64,000 nt of DNA from Ooceraea biroi (GCF_003672135.1 NC_039510.1:1736001-1800000), one strand, 5' to 3'; shown: positions 26,801 to 40,111, counted from the stretch's first letter. A program made the numbers and translations. The notes: generated by a model not told the origin, from the sequence alone.

Positions 26801-27555
26801 TAAGCGGTGCGGCCGTCGATTACACCGGTGTGCGATTATGTGCGTGCATATACATTCGACGGGGCAAAATGGTCTTTCGGAGGGTTGCGCGGGCTAAAAA
26901 GAACGTTACTCTTAATGAGCTGGCCCACCGCCAGTTCCTTGTCCGATAGACCAACCCACTCGGCAACCCGAGTCAATTTGCTCGGCCGCGGTCTTTTGGG
27001 CACAAAAGTGCCCGCCGTCCGGTAACTCCGCCGGCGAAGAAAAATGCATCGTACATCTCAGCGTTCTCAGCAGCTTGTTCCACTCTGACGTTAAGAAATT
27101 CTATTTTTTTTCTCGCAAGCGTCTACTCCCGCAAAAATGGAAGAGACCGTTCCGCAGCCTTCACGTGCAGTAATTTACGTCGGATAAAAATGCAATGAGC
27201 AAATGATAATATAATTTCTCGCACGCGGAACAGATTTCCATACGTATCACTCGCGTTATAATTAGGTGTGGAGATATACACGTGCGGCGGTACGTTTCCG
27301 CGAGCGGTCTCCCACGCGAGCGCTCGCCTCGGAAACCATCGCGAACTATGACCTCAAGTTTACGCGATATACACGAACACGGTTGCGGCAGAGAAATCCG
27401 AAGAACGAGGAGCGGAATTACGGGAATTACGTTGATATCGGTCTCGCGACCGTATCGATCGCTCGGGATCCCTTTTCGTAGAATGCAATTTCGAGTATTC
27501 GTCGGCTCTTTCGCGTTTCGTTACCCCCGATGATGGATTACCCCATTACAAGCGG

Positions 27556-27657
27556 ATTTTTTCTCCCTTTTTCCCCTTTGCTGTCTTTTTCTCTCTACCT
27601 CTCGTCTCTCTCTCTCTCTCTCTCTCCCCCTCTCTCTCCTTCTTTCTCTCTCTTTTT
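27556..27657. repeat. Long pyrimidine (CT)n tract
   Basis: About 100 bases, nearly all C and T, with a pure CT core at about 27604-27626. It is the longest single-strand-biased tract in the window along with 14028-14142. Confidence 0.85.
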
Positions 27658-30306
27658 AATAGGTTCCTCCGAACTGACCCAGTATCATACAGCATAATAA
27701 TAGCCACTCTGCTGGCGCACGCCAAGCTGAACCCGGCGTTACCTCTTATTCCTTGAAACAATGGGACGTTACTTTGTTTTCAGACGCACCGTCGCACTTC
27801 GGGCCGGTGAGCATACGCGAAATCTAATCCATATCCTAGCAAGGATGAAATTTACTACTTTAATAACACCACGTTCCGCTATCCAAGCGCGGCTCACTCG
27901 CGTGTGCACGTATGTACACGCGTAACATACACCTACATACGTAACGGGGAGATACGCGCACCCACGCCAGCGGGCGTACCAATGTTCTCCAACTTCCATC
28001 CAGCCTCTGTCCGAGAGGCGGGAACGATTTCGAGTATTCGGGTCAAGTTGTACAGCCGGTTGTTTGCCGGCGACCGTGTACCACACCGCCAGCCTGCAAA
28101 ACGTAAATCCGGTACAAGCGTGGCAACTTGTTCCCTGTCGGAACGGAAAGTAGGATTGCTAATTTAACGGCGGAACACGACGCCACGATGTTCGTTATCC
28201 GCGCGCAATGATATTTCTCTGCGGTGCGAAACAGCGTCAGACCAGCGCGTGTCTACTGACGTATCGCAAACGGAAGCTTCCATGTGTACACACGTGCTGC
28301 TCAAACTGTCCACGTATGTCGGTGTACCTCTAAGCAGACGCGAATTGCTTATTGAGTCAGGACTTCCACGTCACGCAATCCTCGATATACAGCACTAAAA
28401 GTCAACGTGATTCGATTCACCCTCGTGTTACTCCGCATCTTGATATTCTGATGATCGAGATCGTCAAGTACGGTTCATCGATCTTGCGGTTTTTTTTCTC
28501 TCGCTTGTAAATGTATTCCGAGCTTGCAGAAGGGTGCAAGTATGTCGCTCTAAAAATTTGATGCTGTGCTTTACCGCCGTTGGAATTTAACGGTCAGCGT
28601 GCTCCCGAGCGTAATACTCTTACGAATATATGGGGAAAGAAAGTTTCGAAAATCCGGGAAAGCGAAGCGAGAGCGGTCTCCGGTAGGATAGGCTATTTTC
28701 GTCGGTATACACACGCGCACGGCGCCCCCCGTAAGGGTGCAGATTGGGGCGAAGGAGCCGCTCCTTTATTTTCCTTACCTGCGTGGGATGGTCACGTGCC
28801 GCGACGCACGAAGGGTTCGGGGAGGAAAGGAACAAGGGAGGAAGACGATCGTGGAACGAAAACGGAAGAAGGGCGGGAGGGCGAGACGCCAGGGCCAGGA
28901 TGGATCCTGGATACATAACGTAACGGATGGACAGGCAGGCTAAGGTTGGATGGGTAAGGCTATACTCCAAAGCTAAACTACTTTGCCCGGAGCAAGACGG
29001 AGAGGGACTGAGGAGGTTACAGGGCTTGAGTGCTAGCCGCTTGTTCTGTAATCCAATAGAGAGACCCTAAGACCCTTCCCACTCTGCCGGCGATATAGGT
29101 ACACACGCTACGCGTAGGTACTGCACTATGTACGTCGTATACGTACACGTATGTAAATTTCAATACGGTGCGAGTCGAGGGAGCTCGCGTTTTTCTAGCC
29201 CGTTTCGAGTGGAAACAATCCACGCGGTTACGGAAACCGGACTTGCTGTCGAACACCGGAGAAATTCACTGGCGTGCACCCCTTTCGAGAGTTTACCCCT
29301 TTCGGTGGTAACAGAGAGGTTTTCGAGAGGCGCGGAATATGCGGAACTTCTAGACGACACTCCGGGTGACCGACCTCGCGGATGTTCCAGCGGTGGAACG
29401 TGCAATGATTTCCAAATATCCCGCAGCGTCCGGGATGATTGGATAAGGCGCTCGAGCTGATACATTATTTATATTTATGCGAGCATAACTCCCACCCTTA
29501 TTCGATATTACGAAAACTGTGAATACGCCGCGCAAACGCGCCGTGCATCCCGATGAAAATCCGAATCCCATTTAGATCTTGCTTTACAGGATCTCCATAC
29601 TTATTGCCATTCCTATTTATTTTATGTGATTATCGTCAAGTGACTCGAAATATATTCATCGGGTACTCTATCAATAAAATGCCATATAATTGGGACATTT
29701 AGTATGACAGTTTGAAGATACATCCTGTTCATGTACAAGAGCTGTCACCAACAGTGAAATAAAAAAACAGTAAAAAATCAGTCTTTAAAGTAGAACTAAT
29801 GTTTTACAAATTACTCTCAAATGCTGACTGCATTTTAAACGGTCGCACATTCGTCTGACCCCATTTACTATTCCGTGCATAAAATCTCGAGGTAATACGT
29901 ATATAATGCGTTTCTCTAAATGCACCACTTTCCGGTGCATGTACCTTCATTATATTTTCATTACTATTTAAGTTTTGTAGGAGCAATCCTTTATATAATC
30001 AATTACAGTGCAATTATTTTATTGATAAGCGCACCTTTCGGCGTGTTTAATATATTCCATAATTTAAGAATAAATTATTACGATCAATGTATGTAGCAAC
30101 GCATCCGCACGTTTAACGTACCAAACATACGAGAAATTGCGAATGCTGAACGTCAGCGTGTCGTACGGGCAACAAAGCAAAGAGTCACTGGTAAATTTTG
30201 CGATATAGAAAAGTGTCTCGTCAGCAGCTACATAGAATTCGCAGTATTAGAGGCCCATATCACGTAGTACCTCATCAGCGGTGGAATTGGCCACTCTTCT
30301 CGGGCA

Positions 30307-30333
30307 TCAAGTTTTCTTGACCTGAAAACTTGA
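30307..30333. repeat. Perfect hairpin, 10-bp stem
   Basis: TCAAGTTTTC and GAAAACTTGA are exact reverse complements separated by seven bases. The stem is too short for a microRNA precursor. There is no T-run context or gene end that would make it a terminator. Confidence 0.6.
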
Positions 30334-31290
30334 AAACCATGCCGCTTACATGGGAATGCGACCGTACATGGTCCTACCCTGCACGTTTATCGCCCATCTC
30401 AGGCAGCAGCGTTTTACGAAAATTGGAAAGAATAGTGTAAACAGCGAATATCAAAATTGCTGCTCCAATTCTTGAAAATTTAATTTGTTTCATCAACAAA
30501 TCGCGATCGCGCTAAAATCGATAGAACAAAAATTCTCTACGTTTTCAACGAAAAGTTCTTTCAATAGAATTTTACTTGTTACTTCACAATTACGATGTTT
30601 ATATAACAGCTCTGTCGCGAAATTGCGATAAAATGTATTCTCGATATTAAATCAAGCATGCTAGAAGATATCAATATCCACGGTGAAAACCCGCGGTATA
30701 AAATTACTGAAAGGGTAAAACAGCGCCGGGGGTAGGATACCTTGCGAATTATCCTGTGCGACGTACCGACGACGGGGTTGTACCCCTATCACGGGGGCAA
30801 TTTTACTCGAGGTGGTCGGTAAGGAAGGATGTTACGATAAAGGGTGGTTCGTTGCCGGTGGAGCATTCCGCAACCCTTCGCGAACGGCACGCTACGGAGT
30901 GAAACTCGAGCGAGGGGGTTACCAGTCCTAAGATGATTTTTCTATCGCAGCAACGAGCCAGCAACGGTAACTTCCACTACAGCTTGCCGACGTAATCGTT
31001 CGCCGATAAGCTCGCGATTCTAATATTCCGCGATACTGCGAACTCGCAACCAGCTGCCAAACGCTGTTGCTAATCGCAAAACCTATATCATTATTTTTAA
31101 TCATGCCGGCAACTGCATCAAGAGATCCCGGCATCCAACCTGCTTATCCGACATCCATGTTGCATCGAACTCCTCGAACTCGAAGCAACTTGACGCTGTT
31201 TGCTTTGTACCGACGCAAGGGATGAAAATTCTGGCCGCAGCAATGAAACGATTCTGGCCACCAAACGTCTCGAGTCGCGATCAATCGAAA

Positions 31291-31315
31291 GTAAGCTCAC
31301 CCTCCGTGAGCTTAC
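31291..31315. repeat. Perfect hairpin, 10-bp stem, 5-base loop
   Basis: GTAAGCTCAC and GTGAGCTTAC are exact reverse complements around CCTCC. The left arm begins with a donor-like GTAAGC. No flanking exon is seen. Confidence 0.65.
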
Positions 31316-32706
31316 ATCCCGCGCGATTTCGTACGGGGGTGTTTTACTGCGTCGCTGCTCGTAAATGCGGGTGCACCGTCTCGTTCCGGGATATCGATTT
31401 CACGGCAGCGGATATTCGTCCGCACGTGTCTTAGCGCGCGCTGGGCGCTTCCACTCGTAAAAGCGCGACACCCTCGCGGCGGTTGCCGAAGCCAGATGTC
31501 ACAGGGTGAGTGACGGTCGATGCCGAGGTATTTTCTTATGTATAAAGGTACTCTGACGTCCCGGCAATAAGACAGCACGTCGGAAGGGCTGAAGGGACTG
31601 CCGATAGCTGTGACAAGCGCGCGCGCGAGCGAGCGAACGAACGAGCGAGGGTGGACTTCTCCTCGGTACTATAGACGTTCTTTCCGCTATGTCTTATCAT
31701 TACCGCGCTGTCTTCACTTACACACGGAATTATACATGTATCTGAGCGATGCAAGCGTCATGAGGTACGCCACCCTTTTACCTCGCACAGACACAACGCT
31801 ATTCTCCAGTTACACTCGTTCATTTTTACACAACGGTGTATTGTAATGCGCCGTGGGTCGCTACCGTTCCAGTTTTAAACGAGCACGGGGATAAGCGTGC
31901 AAGCGTAAGTAACTCGTGCTGACGTCGCTTTGTGTGACAGTCGTTAATCATATAACGAGATGACAAATATGAAATACGAGTATGAATAATGAAATATAAC
32001 TTGCACACCGTACACACGCACCCGCGCGGACCATTCCGGCTCGTAAAAGAGATACGTTACGGATATATGTAGGTACGTACAATATAAATGTCACGAATAT
32101 ACGGCTCGTGAGTAATGCGTTTCCGTTACACTTTGCGTTTTGGAGGCGCGACAGTGACGTAAAAAGACGGAAGGGCTCGAAACATAAAGTAAATCAAGCG
32201 AATAAGGCGATAACGATTGCTCTGCGATATTGCGATGCCTGACAGTACTGGCCGACGTGACGTGGCAGCGTTGCCACGGTGCACTGAATAATCAACGAAA
32301 TTAGATTTCAATTATTGTTTGCTGCATAGGAAAATGCAGAGTTACTAATATCGACGCAAATGGCAATAACCATGTGAGCATGAAATTAAATAATTTATGC
32401 ATAGAAATCATTATTCTGCATCAACGTGCAAAATATGCCACCTAGTCAATGTTAATGAACTTGATCGTCTATTAAAAGTGCTATTAATAGTATCATAAAA
32501 CAATATTCCATACAACAAGTTAAGAACGAAAAATACAAAATGCAAAAATACACAAAGATACGAATCAGATATTAGTCTCAAATTAACTGCAACAAGAGGC
32601 ATTACTTGAATTACGTTTTTTTAAAAAAATAAAGGAATATTTATAGAGAAAACTCAAAGTTGGCGACCGCTCGCACGTGTCGTTTCCACGAGCCTAAGGA
32701 AGCGAC

Positions 32707-32724
32707 AAGAAGAAGAAGAAGAAG
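32707..32724. repeat. (AAG)6 repeat
   Basis: Six perfect AAG units. Confidence 0.85.
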
Positions 32725-33032
32725 CGACGATATTCGTGTCTTGCTTGGCATCGCGAAGAAAGGCAGAGATGCGCGGCAGAATCAAGCTCCTCCGATTTCT
32801 TTCCCCGCTGACATTGGAGAGTGATTAAAAACTTGATCCTACCGCGGCGCTCCATCTTTATCCATCCAGCCATCCATGGTCTTTCGTCCTTCGAGTTCGT
32901 TTTACCCGACCTCCAACCTTTCGTTTACGATATAGGATAGCGGACAATATGGCGGAGTAATTGTTGTTCAGGGGGAACCCGGAGACGATGAGCAACCGAG
33001 CTTGACGGGGAACGGTTGCAGGAGCGAGAGCA

Positions 33033-33077
33033 ATGAGAGAGAGAAAGAGAGGAGGCAAGAGGGAGGAAGAGAAAGAG
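33033..33077. repeat. (GA)n purine tract
   Basis: Imperfect GAGA/GGAG/AAGA run within a longer purine-biased stretch on the plus strand (about 33000-33310). Confidence 0.7.
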
Positions 33078-33258
33078 GCTTGACGGTGTCGGATTACTGC
33101 TGGCATTGTGAAGTCCAGACATGGGAAAGAAGAGGAGAAAGCAGCAATGGCAGGACGGGGTGGAAGTGTATAAGAACAGTGGCACGAGAGCGGGCACGGC
33201 GGATAAAGTGGAGGAGATAGGCAGAAGGCGGCTGGGACGAGTCGACAGTAGAAGAGGG

Positions 33259-33284
33259 TAAAGAAGAAGAAGTAAAAGAAGAAG
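33259..33284. repeat. (AAG)n repeat
   Basis: AAG units with GTA and AAA interruptions, part of the purine-biased block. Confidence 0.7.
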
Positions 33285-35102
33285 TTATTAGAAATACCGT
33301 AAGAGAGTACAATACCACATCTACCCCGGAGTGAAAGAGTAAGGATGCGTAGGTGGAAGGCTCACCCTAGTTCCTTCTCTTCTTCTCCCTTCGCCCTTCG
33401 GCCTACCCTTCGTATCCCGGACAACGTCGGAGGAGTCGGCTTTCGCGGAACGTCGGCAGAATCGAGAGATGGCACGAGGATACGAGCCACCGAGAGAAAA
33501 CGAGAGGAAGAAAGAGTGAGAGCGCGTAAAGGAGACTCGCTTGTATCTTGGCGCTTTCTTTATTTGCCGCGATTTATTTTATGACACACACGCGCGCACT
33601 AACAGTGCGACCGGGTCGTACACAGCGAGCCGGGGTCCCCGTACCGTGTGCCCAGCCGAGTGGAAAAATGTGATATTCTCTGACAAATGGACGGTGGCGG
33701 CTCGTGGCAGAGATGTACGTTTAAATGCGATTGTTTATTTCGTGCTCGATTGCGCGCTAATACCAATTTGCGACGTCCCGACGGTTTATCGCTCTTAGTC
33801 GCGACGTTCTGACGGAGCTAAGAAGTTCCGGGCGATCATCGGTGTTCCGACCAAGCGTAATCCTCCTTGTGTGTAATTCAGAGCGTGTTTGTGGAGTAAC
33901 GATACAAGCGGAGCTTACGTTTCGCGTAGGACGCTAATAAAATTAAAATGGCGTTACTTAGCGTTTTCATGCGGGATTCCATACCTGGAATCGATGTCTC
34001 CGCGCTGCGGCAGGCGTGGAGAATAATTTTTCACGCGAGCTCATTTGTAACCGGTAGCGTGCGCGGTGTCGCGAGTTAATAAACGTGTAGCTTACATGCG
34101 CAATTCAACGGTTATCTCTTGCAGTAACTCCCGTGCATTACGGTACGCGCACAATTTTCTACGTCCCTAACATTAGACGCTGTCCAGCGTGTGTCTATTA
34201 TCGCTAGTAGTCAGTCTAGTCAATAGTCTATCCCGCTTGTGCTCACCCGTACGCGGCGGATCGGCCCGTGTTCCACATTGTGCTTGCTCATTGTCATGTC
34301 ACTAATATTCTCGCCGGTCTCATCAATAATTTCACGCGGCGTGAGCACGGTCTTACACGCGTCATTTCGATATGATCATCCACGTTTATCTGCGCGTCAA
34401 AGTGCACGCGCGATCGCAGCAGTTTCCTTTCGAGTGGATGCATTTTCTTGTAGTTTTTTTGCAAGTCCATTTGATCAACATTTTCGAAACGATCAATCGT
34501 AACGTAATCTGGTAAACGATCACGTACCGCACTTTGCGACTCCCTATTAATAACTCCGAAGGAAGGGCTCGGGAAGGACAATCCTTCCCTTCATCACGTT
34601 CGCGCGTACATTCTGGGCGCGAGGGAGCCATATTATAGATGGCACCGGTATGACATCGTATAGTCCGATATTGCTGTTGTTTTCAACGACAAAAGAATAT
34701 TTGTGGCGCGGAACGCAGACGCGATCTCGTGAGTGCGAAACGAGGAAGACTTTTCTCGGGGTGTTGGTCAGTTGTCGAAGGGGCGTCGGGGCGAAGGAAA
34801 GGAATGAGATATCGATGGCCATACGAGCACGCCGCCGGTAGTATAGGCGGTCCCGTAATTGTTATCCGATGGACCAAGGAAAAGGGCCGGCCCCGAAGGA
34901 TGGATGTGACGTCACTAGGAACAGTTTCACCTATAATTGGATTTATGATCGGAGCGCACCTCCGCTTCCGCGCTCGCGGCCACGAAAATGTATTATTTAA
35001 GCGTATTTCGATCGAGTATTTGTAACGTATGACAGCGCAGATACGCGCGCTCGCGGTGTATGTAGTCCGTTACCCGGATGTCTGAACGGCAAACAGGAAC
35101 TC

Positions 35103-35198
35103 GCCTTTGGATATTTATTAAAATTCCGCTTTGGATATTTATTAAAACTTGCCTTTAGATATTTATATTAAAATTCCCTTTGGGTATTGATTAAAATC
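35103..35198 (+). repeat. AT-rich minisatellite, four imperfect units
   Basis: Units of 25, 23, 27 and 21 bases (35103-35127, 35128-35150, 35151-35177, 35178-35198) share the core CTTTGGATATTTATTAAAA with point changes and small indels. It is a local tandem duplication inside the giant intron, non-coding in all frames. Confidence 0.85.
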
Positions 35199-35816
35199 AA
35201 CGAGACGCGTTTTCATTCGATATCCGATACGGATTGTTTAACGCAGCCAGATAACGCGAAAGATTTGAGATGCAAATAACGTTAAATTAAGAGTCGCGAT
35301 CAAAATCATAATTGGTGATCGCGCTCATGCTGCAGGGGTATCCTCGCGTTTACACGGCGCAATCGTGGCACGATCGGGGCAAAGTTTTAATTACCGGTAT
35401 CAATTCGCATAACTCGCAGCCGAGAATTCAGGGCTTCTCCCAGACAAGACCGAATGAAGTTGAGACGCGGCGCATATCGCCGCACGTCGACGGAGAGCAT
35501 CATTCCTCGCAAGTTTTAATTGCCGCCGTCTATTAATGCAATGATTACGAGGTAGCGAGTGATCCGCGCTCACATCGACATCTGTTATGCAAATACCTCG
35601 CGGTCTCTCGCAAGGAATTGTTTTTTCGGGGCTGTACGTGCTTCCCCTTGTGCACCCGCGCGATAATAATAAAACAAATTATACTCCACCGGCCGTTACA
35701 GACCGGCAAAGTAAATCGAGTCTATTTGTACGTCTTCTTCGGTTACGCGCGCTCTGCTATTCTCAATCGTTGATTCAACTTGTCGGTACGCGCGGTATAT
35801 ACGTACAGCGCGCCGG

Positions 35817-35852
35817 GCATATCACTGTGAAGCTGATTTCACAGTGATATGC
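35817..35852. repeat. Perfect hairpin, 15-bp stem, 6-base loop
   Basis: GCATATCACTGTGAA and TTCACAGTGATATGC are exact reverse complements around GCTGAT. It is the longest perfect hairpin I found. A canonical animal microRNA precursor needs a stem of about 22 bp or more, and flanking bases do not extend the pairing well, so a small-RNA role is unproven. A structured element or a dimeric protein site is also possible. Confidence 0.75.
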
Positions 35853-36184
35853 TCCGTGCCTGCACCAGCTGAATTGCACTGATTGTATTCTCATGCAAAG
35901 TGTGTCGTTCGTATTGACTACACTGTTCCGCTCGTATTACTGATTACACCGTCGCGACGTAAACGCGCGCGTGTATGCGGTGTCTTTGCGCGAAGATGTG
36001 GTAATTTCTTTCGTTGATGCACATCGTGCTGATCGAGTTACGCGTATTTTTCCGAGCAGGGTAGCTTGGTAAACGCTGAAATGATAATCCTCGCGCGATA
36101 AGCGAATAGCAACGTTGGAAAACGTATGAACAGTCGTTTCATTAAATCGTTATCAAATATGATTGATTGTCGGACTAGTCAATT

Positions 36185-36210
36185 ACGGTATGTTGTAACG
36201 GTATGTTGCT
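36185..36210. repeat. 13-bp tandem duplication
   Basis: ACGGTATGTTGTA is followed directly by ACGGTATGTTGCT, a two-copy duplication with two changes. Confidence 0.75.
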
Positions 36211-37266
36211 GGAATGCAAAGAATCATTTTTCACCTCTTACAATAGAAACATAATCAGATTTCGTAAGGCTGGGACTATCTATCTACGCTCGAGAGGGCC
36301 TGCCTCTAATCTTTTTCAATAGTTAATAGGATCAGAGCGTTAATCAATCAAGCGCGAGGCAATTAACGTAACCTTTTGACAGGCGTTCTGTCCAGAATGC
36401 GAGCGTCTGACGTGGATTTCTTTAATCAGTCACCCTCAATGCGGGAAGTAAAGAGACGATGGGACACGAAGAGCGGACGGGAGAGACGAACGGAAAATAA
36501 GTTGTAGCGCAAAATGAATCGCGCAAGTGAAACTGACAGGTAATTTTTTAATAATTGAGGAACAACGACTGTGCGAAACTTGCTTTATACTTTTGTAAAA
36601 TTATCCGGATATATAAACCTTTTATATTGTGAAATATCCGTATACAGGATTGTACAAGATGCGGAAACTTTCTTACGGTTGTGTTTAATCATCCAATTGT
36701 TTGACATGTTTAATAATCAAATTAATACAAGGTGGATCGTGTACTAATTAAGTGCTCGCGGTATATCGATAATACCAGTCTTCGAGGGAAATTGCAATTT
36801 CCACGAGAACTACGTCGTTATTCTGCGTGAAATATAAGAAACCATTCGTTCCCCCTTTTCAGATTATTTAACGAAGTCATCGCTCATTTCCCACGCGCCC
36901 TCCAATTCGATTCATCCGTGATTTTAAGAACGTACCTAACAATTTGACTTTCTTACTTGGCGTTCGTTCGACCACCCTTGAGGAAAATTGCCGCCCATTT
37001 TTCTCCGTCATCCGGCGCTCAACCCCGACTTGTAGCCGCCGCGAGTTAAAATCTGAAACTCGGGGCGGTACGAGAGAGGACGCGTATCTTACCTCTAGCG
37101 GAATAATCCTCCTCCAGCAAGCCCGCGCTAAATGACGAGTCACTTATTTCCAATTTCTAGACTCGTTTCGGGCGCGTGAATCCTCATAATGTGCGAGGTT
37201 AGTTGCGATAGATAATGTGACAGCGTGAATGTCATCATCAAGCCGCATTGTGTTCATGAACGTTGT

Positions 37267-37293
37267 ATTATACCGAATATGATTATACCGAAT
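37267..37293. repeat. 12-bp direct repeat, 15-base period
   Basis: ATTATACCGAAT occurs twice, separated by ATG. Confidence 0.75.
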
Positions 37294-37595
37294 GCTGTAT
37301 AATGTATGGTTCCTGCCACAGCACCAAATTTATGCATTATCTGCGTGATGTCACACAGAACGTAATTATATGATATAAACGTATACGAATGAATGAAAAC
37401 ACGTGTCTTTAATGATCCCTGACATATCATTCGGGAACGTGTATAAATTTAGATGAATAATAACACTTCGCTATTACCTACGCGTTACGTGATGTGATGG
37501 ATATTTTATAGAAATATAACAAAATTCTCCAAAATTTCGGGACGATATTTAAAACCTGTGGTGTGCTTGTGATGTGGTAACAGAGAAGGAAAAAG

Positions 37596-37613
37596 AGGAA
37601 GAAGAAGAAGAAG
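37596..37613. repeat. (GAA)n repeat
   Basis: GAGGAAGAAGAAGAAGAA within a purine-rich stretch (37582-37614). Confidence 0.8.
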
Positions 37614-39876
37614 TGGGAAGATTAAGGGAAGCCGAACCGCGGAAGTTGTTAAGTATCAAATAGGATTCGCCCCATTACACCGAAATACCCTCGTAGCTCG
37701 GTTAGCCCTACTTAGTCCGACGCTTTCTTATTTGCACCCTTCATACCGACAAGGCTGCACACTTTTATGATTTCACTTTACATCATTACGCCAAACAAGC
37801 TGTCTTGTTATTGCTATGTTACGAAAACAAATCATGTCGATATGCTCAAAAATAATTAATTGATCAAATATAACTGCAAATATTTATTCTCGTATAATTT
37901 ACTCAGAGTTTTTAGAAACAAGATAAATTTGTGGAAGCTGGGAAAGTGGATTAATATGTTGAATACTAAATAATTGGAAATCATTAAAGATAATAGATGC
38001 GGATATTGGGGGCAATTAGCGCATTAAATATTTGTTTCATTATCGTTTGCAAGAAATGCTAGATACCGCTGCAGCGGAGGCGAAAGATAAAGCGACTACG
38101 CCGGTTGTCGGGAAACGACAGTTCCGCGTCTCTGATTTTTCGCTCGGACCACGGCAAGAGCAATTACTTTAGGAATGATCGTCACGGGATAGGGCAGAGT
38201 GAACTTGCTTAAGGGAAGCGCGCGCAGGAGGTGGCACGGGATGCAAGAAGTGGATTGTGCAGCGACAACGTTAATAAATCTCCGGTAATTAGAAAGAATG
38301 TCCCGGGGAGACGAAATTGCCAGTGGGCCCGACTTGGTCGGCCTGTTCATTTTTTACGCTACACGAGCGCGTTAAGATCTTTTAATGCTCGGTTATAAAT
38401 GATTTGCGAAACCGGAGCCGCCGTGCTCCACCAGGAGGGACGCGCCGTATATACATACTATATTCCGACAACTCGACGACTACTTGCTCATTAGTCACGC
38501 CGGATTTCTTAATGATTCAGCTTAAACGTAGGCTGTGCACCGCGAACGGTATCGATTATCGATACAAGAAGGACAGATTAAATGATAAGTCCTTTGTAAG
38601 GGAAAACGTTTCTCCCGCTTTGTATCAACAATTTCAATCGGCTGCCGATTGATGTTTGGTGCGTTGCGTGAAAATTCACCGTCACAGAGTCATGTCGATG
38701 CATTCAGAGAAGCTACATGTTTCAATGTACGAAACCAAGATTCAAAATTCACGCAGATTTTGCGGGTGTAATTGATAAATCTAAAACGAGTACTCCCTGG
38801 ACTTCCACTGTGGCAACAAAGAAAAGTCGTCACTGACGCTGGACTATAAATCAGAAGGTAACAATTCCATGCGCGGAAATATATTACAGTTAAACGTCTC
38901 AATTGCAGCGCGCGACGCACCAGCAGGTCCGGTTGGCGATACTAATTAAGTGCTAGTGTATCCTCCTGACGGGGAAGCCCCAGAATCCGGAAACGAGGGT
39001 GGATGTAATTAGGATGAGTCGTGACGCCCGTAAGCGAGGAAGCCTCGACGCGGCGCGTCTCATCGCCAGCCAACAAACACACGTTCTCTATGCAAAATGC
39101 ACGCGACGCGTATCCAAGCCGATTGTTATCGCCGGCTCAGACCGCTTCTGTCCGGAGTACTGTGCATCGGTGCACAAATAATGCACATGGCCAATCCGCT
39201 CGGTCACCAGGCAAAACGATCACGGAGAGCGGGGATTGCGCGATGGCCATTCTCACCCTCGACTTGGCTCCATCGTTCGGGGGAGGATAGGAAGAGGACA
39301 CGCAGCAAACGTTCGTCCACAATCGTGGGAAACGCGGTGGCGGCTGCAGCTATTCGGACTCCTATTAATGTTGTACAGTCGGCGCGCCGAATTAGCATAA
39401 AGTTCCACGCCGGACTGCGCCCGGAAAGCAAACTTTCGCCGAAACTCTACCCGTGTGCACACGCGCCAACTGTACGCGACTGCAGTGTGTTTTGCCCGCC
39501 GCGTTTCATCCGCGTGTTGACTCTGCTCCCGGAAATCAATTTTCCGAATTTTCGCGATAGGCCTGGACAGTGGGATGTAAAATCCTGTCAGGAAGTCCCA
39601 ATTTCGACTTGTTGATTGAGTAAGGTTCGAGGTTTTTGATGACTTCAGGAATCTTTTTCACTGATAAGCGACCGAGTTATTTCATCGTATCGGAGTAGGA
39701 TCAAGAATTTATGCAGTGCATGATGAGATCGCAAGCAACTCAACGCTACGGCTGATAATTTGTATGAATTTCGTGGAAATAACTAATTTAGCAACGAGCA
39801 TTCAGTATATCATTATGAATATTTAATGTAGTTATATTGTAATAGTTTATGGTTATTGTATTTATATTACATATAT

Positions 39877-39898
39877 TATATATATATATATATATATA
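39877..39898. repeat. (TA)11 microsatellite
   Basis: Eleven TA units in an AT-rich island, likely to melt or extrude easily and to be polymorphic. Confidence 0.85.
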
Positions 39899-40048
39899 GT
39901 TCTCTGTAACATACAATTATGATCGACGCTGTTTAGCACAGTAGCATATGCTGATAAATAATTCAAGTCAACTTTCAACGACAGTAATATTATCATATAA
40001 ATGTATGTTAATAGCGTTTACATTACGTAACCGTATTAATTTGTACTT

Positions 40049-40111
40049 GTATAAATACATATATTTAATACATATAATACGTATAAATACCTATATTTCA
40101 TACTAATATAC
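40049..40111. repeat. About 32-bp imperfect tandem duplication in the AT-rich island
   Basis: The two halves, 40049-40080 and 40081-40111, both start GTATAAATAC and share CTATATTT-like and CATA-like parts, differing by a few substitutions and one base of length. Confidence 0.7.

Larger units (their letters stand above)
26301..35102. other. Giant intron, middle part; no supported exon
   Basis: Mixed composition, with an AT-richer part at about 29.46-30.7 kb. It contains long CT, GA and AAG tracts and two perfect short hairpins (30307, 31291). Isolated splice-like pairs were seen at 27784-27806 (23 nt) and 34125-34142 (18 nt). A minus-strand donor CGCAG|GTAAGG near 28777 had no supported exon. 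None is strong enough to annotate. Confidence 0.55.

Noticed and set aside
27784..27806. 23-nt segment between TTTGTTTTCAG and GTGAGC
   Set aside because: Good-looking sites, but the length breaks the frame between the first and second exons.
28620..28970. Minus-strand frame containing a strong donor CGCAG|GTAAGG near 28777
   Set aside because: No matching acceptor or partner exon on the minus strand and no recognised peptide.
34125..34142. 18-nt acceptor-donor pair (phase 2-2) resembling a microexon
   Set aside because: So short that the coding test is meaningless, and the donor GTACGC is only fair; likely chance.
39097..39615. 172-codon plus-strand open frame
   Set aside because: Three overlapping frames are open, no motif is seen and there are no paired splice sites at the ends.
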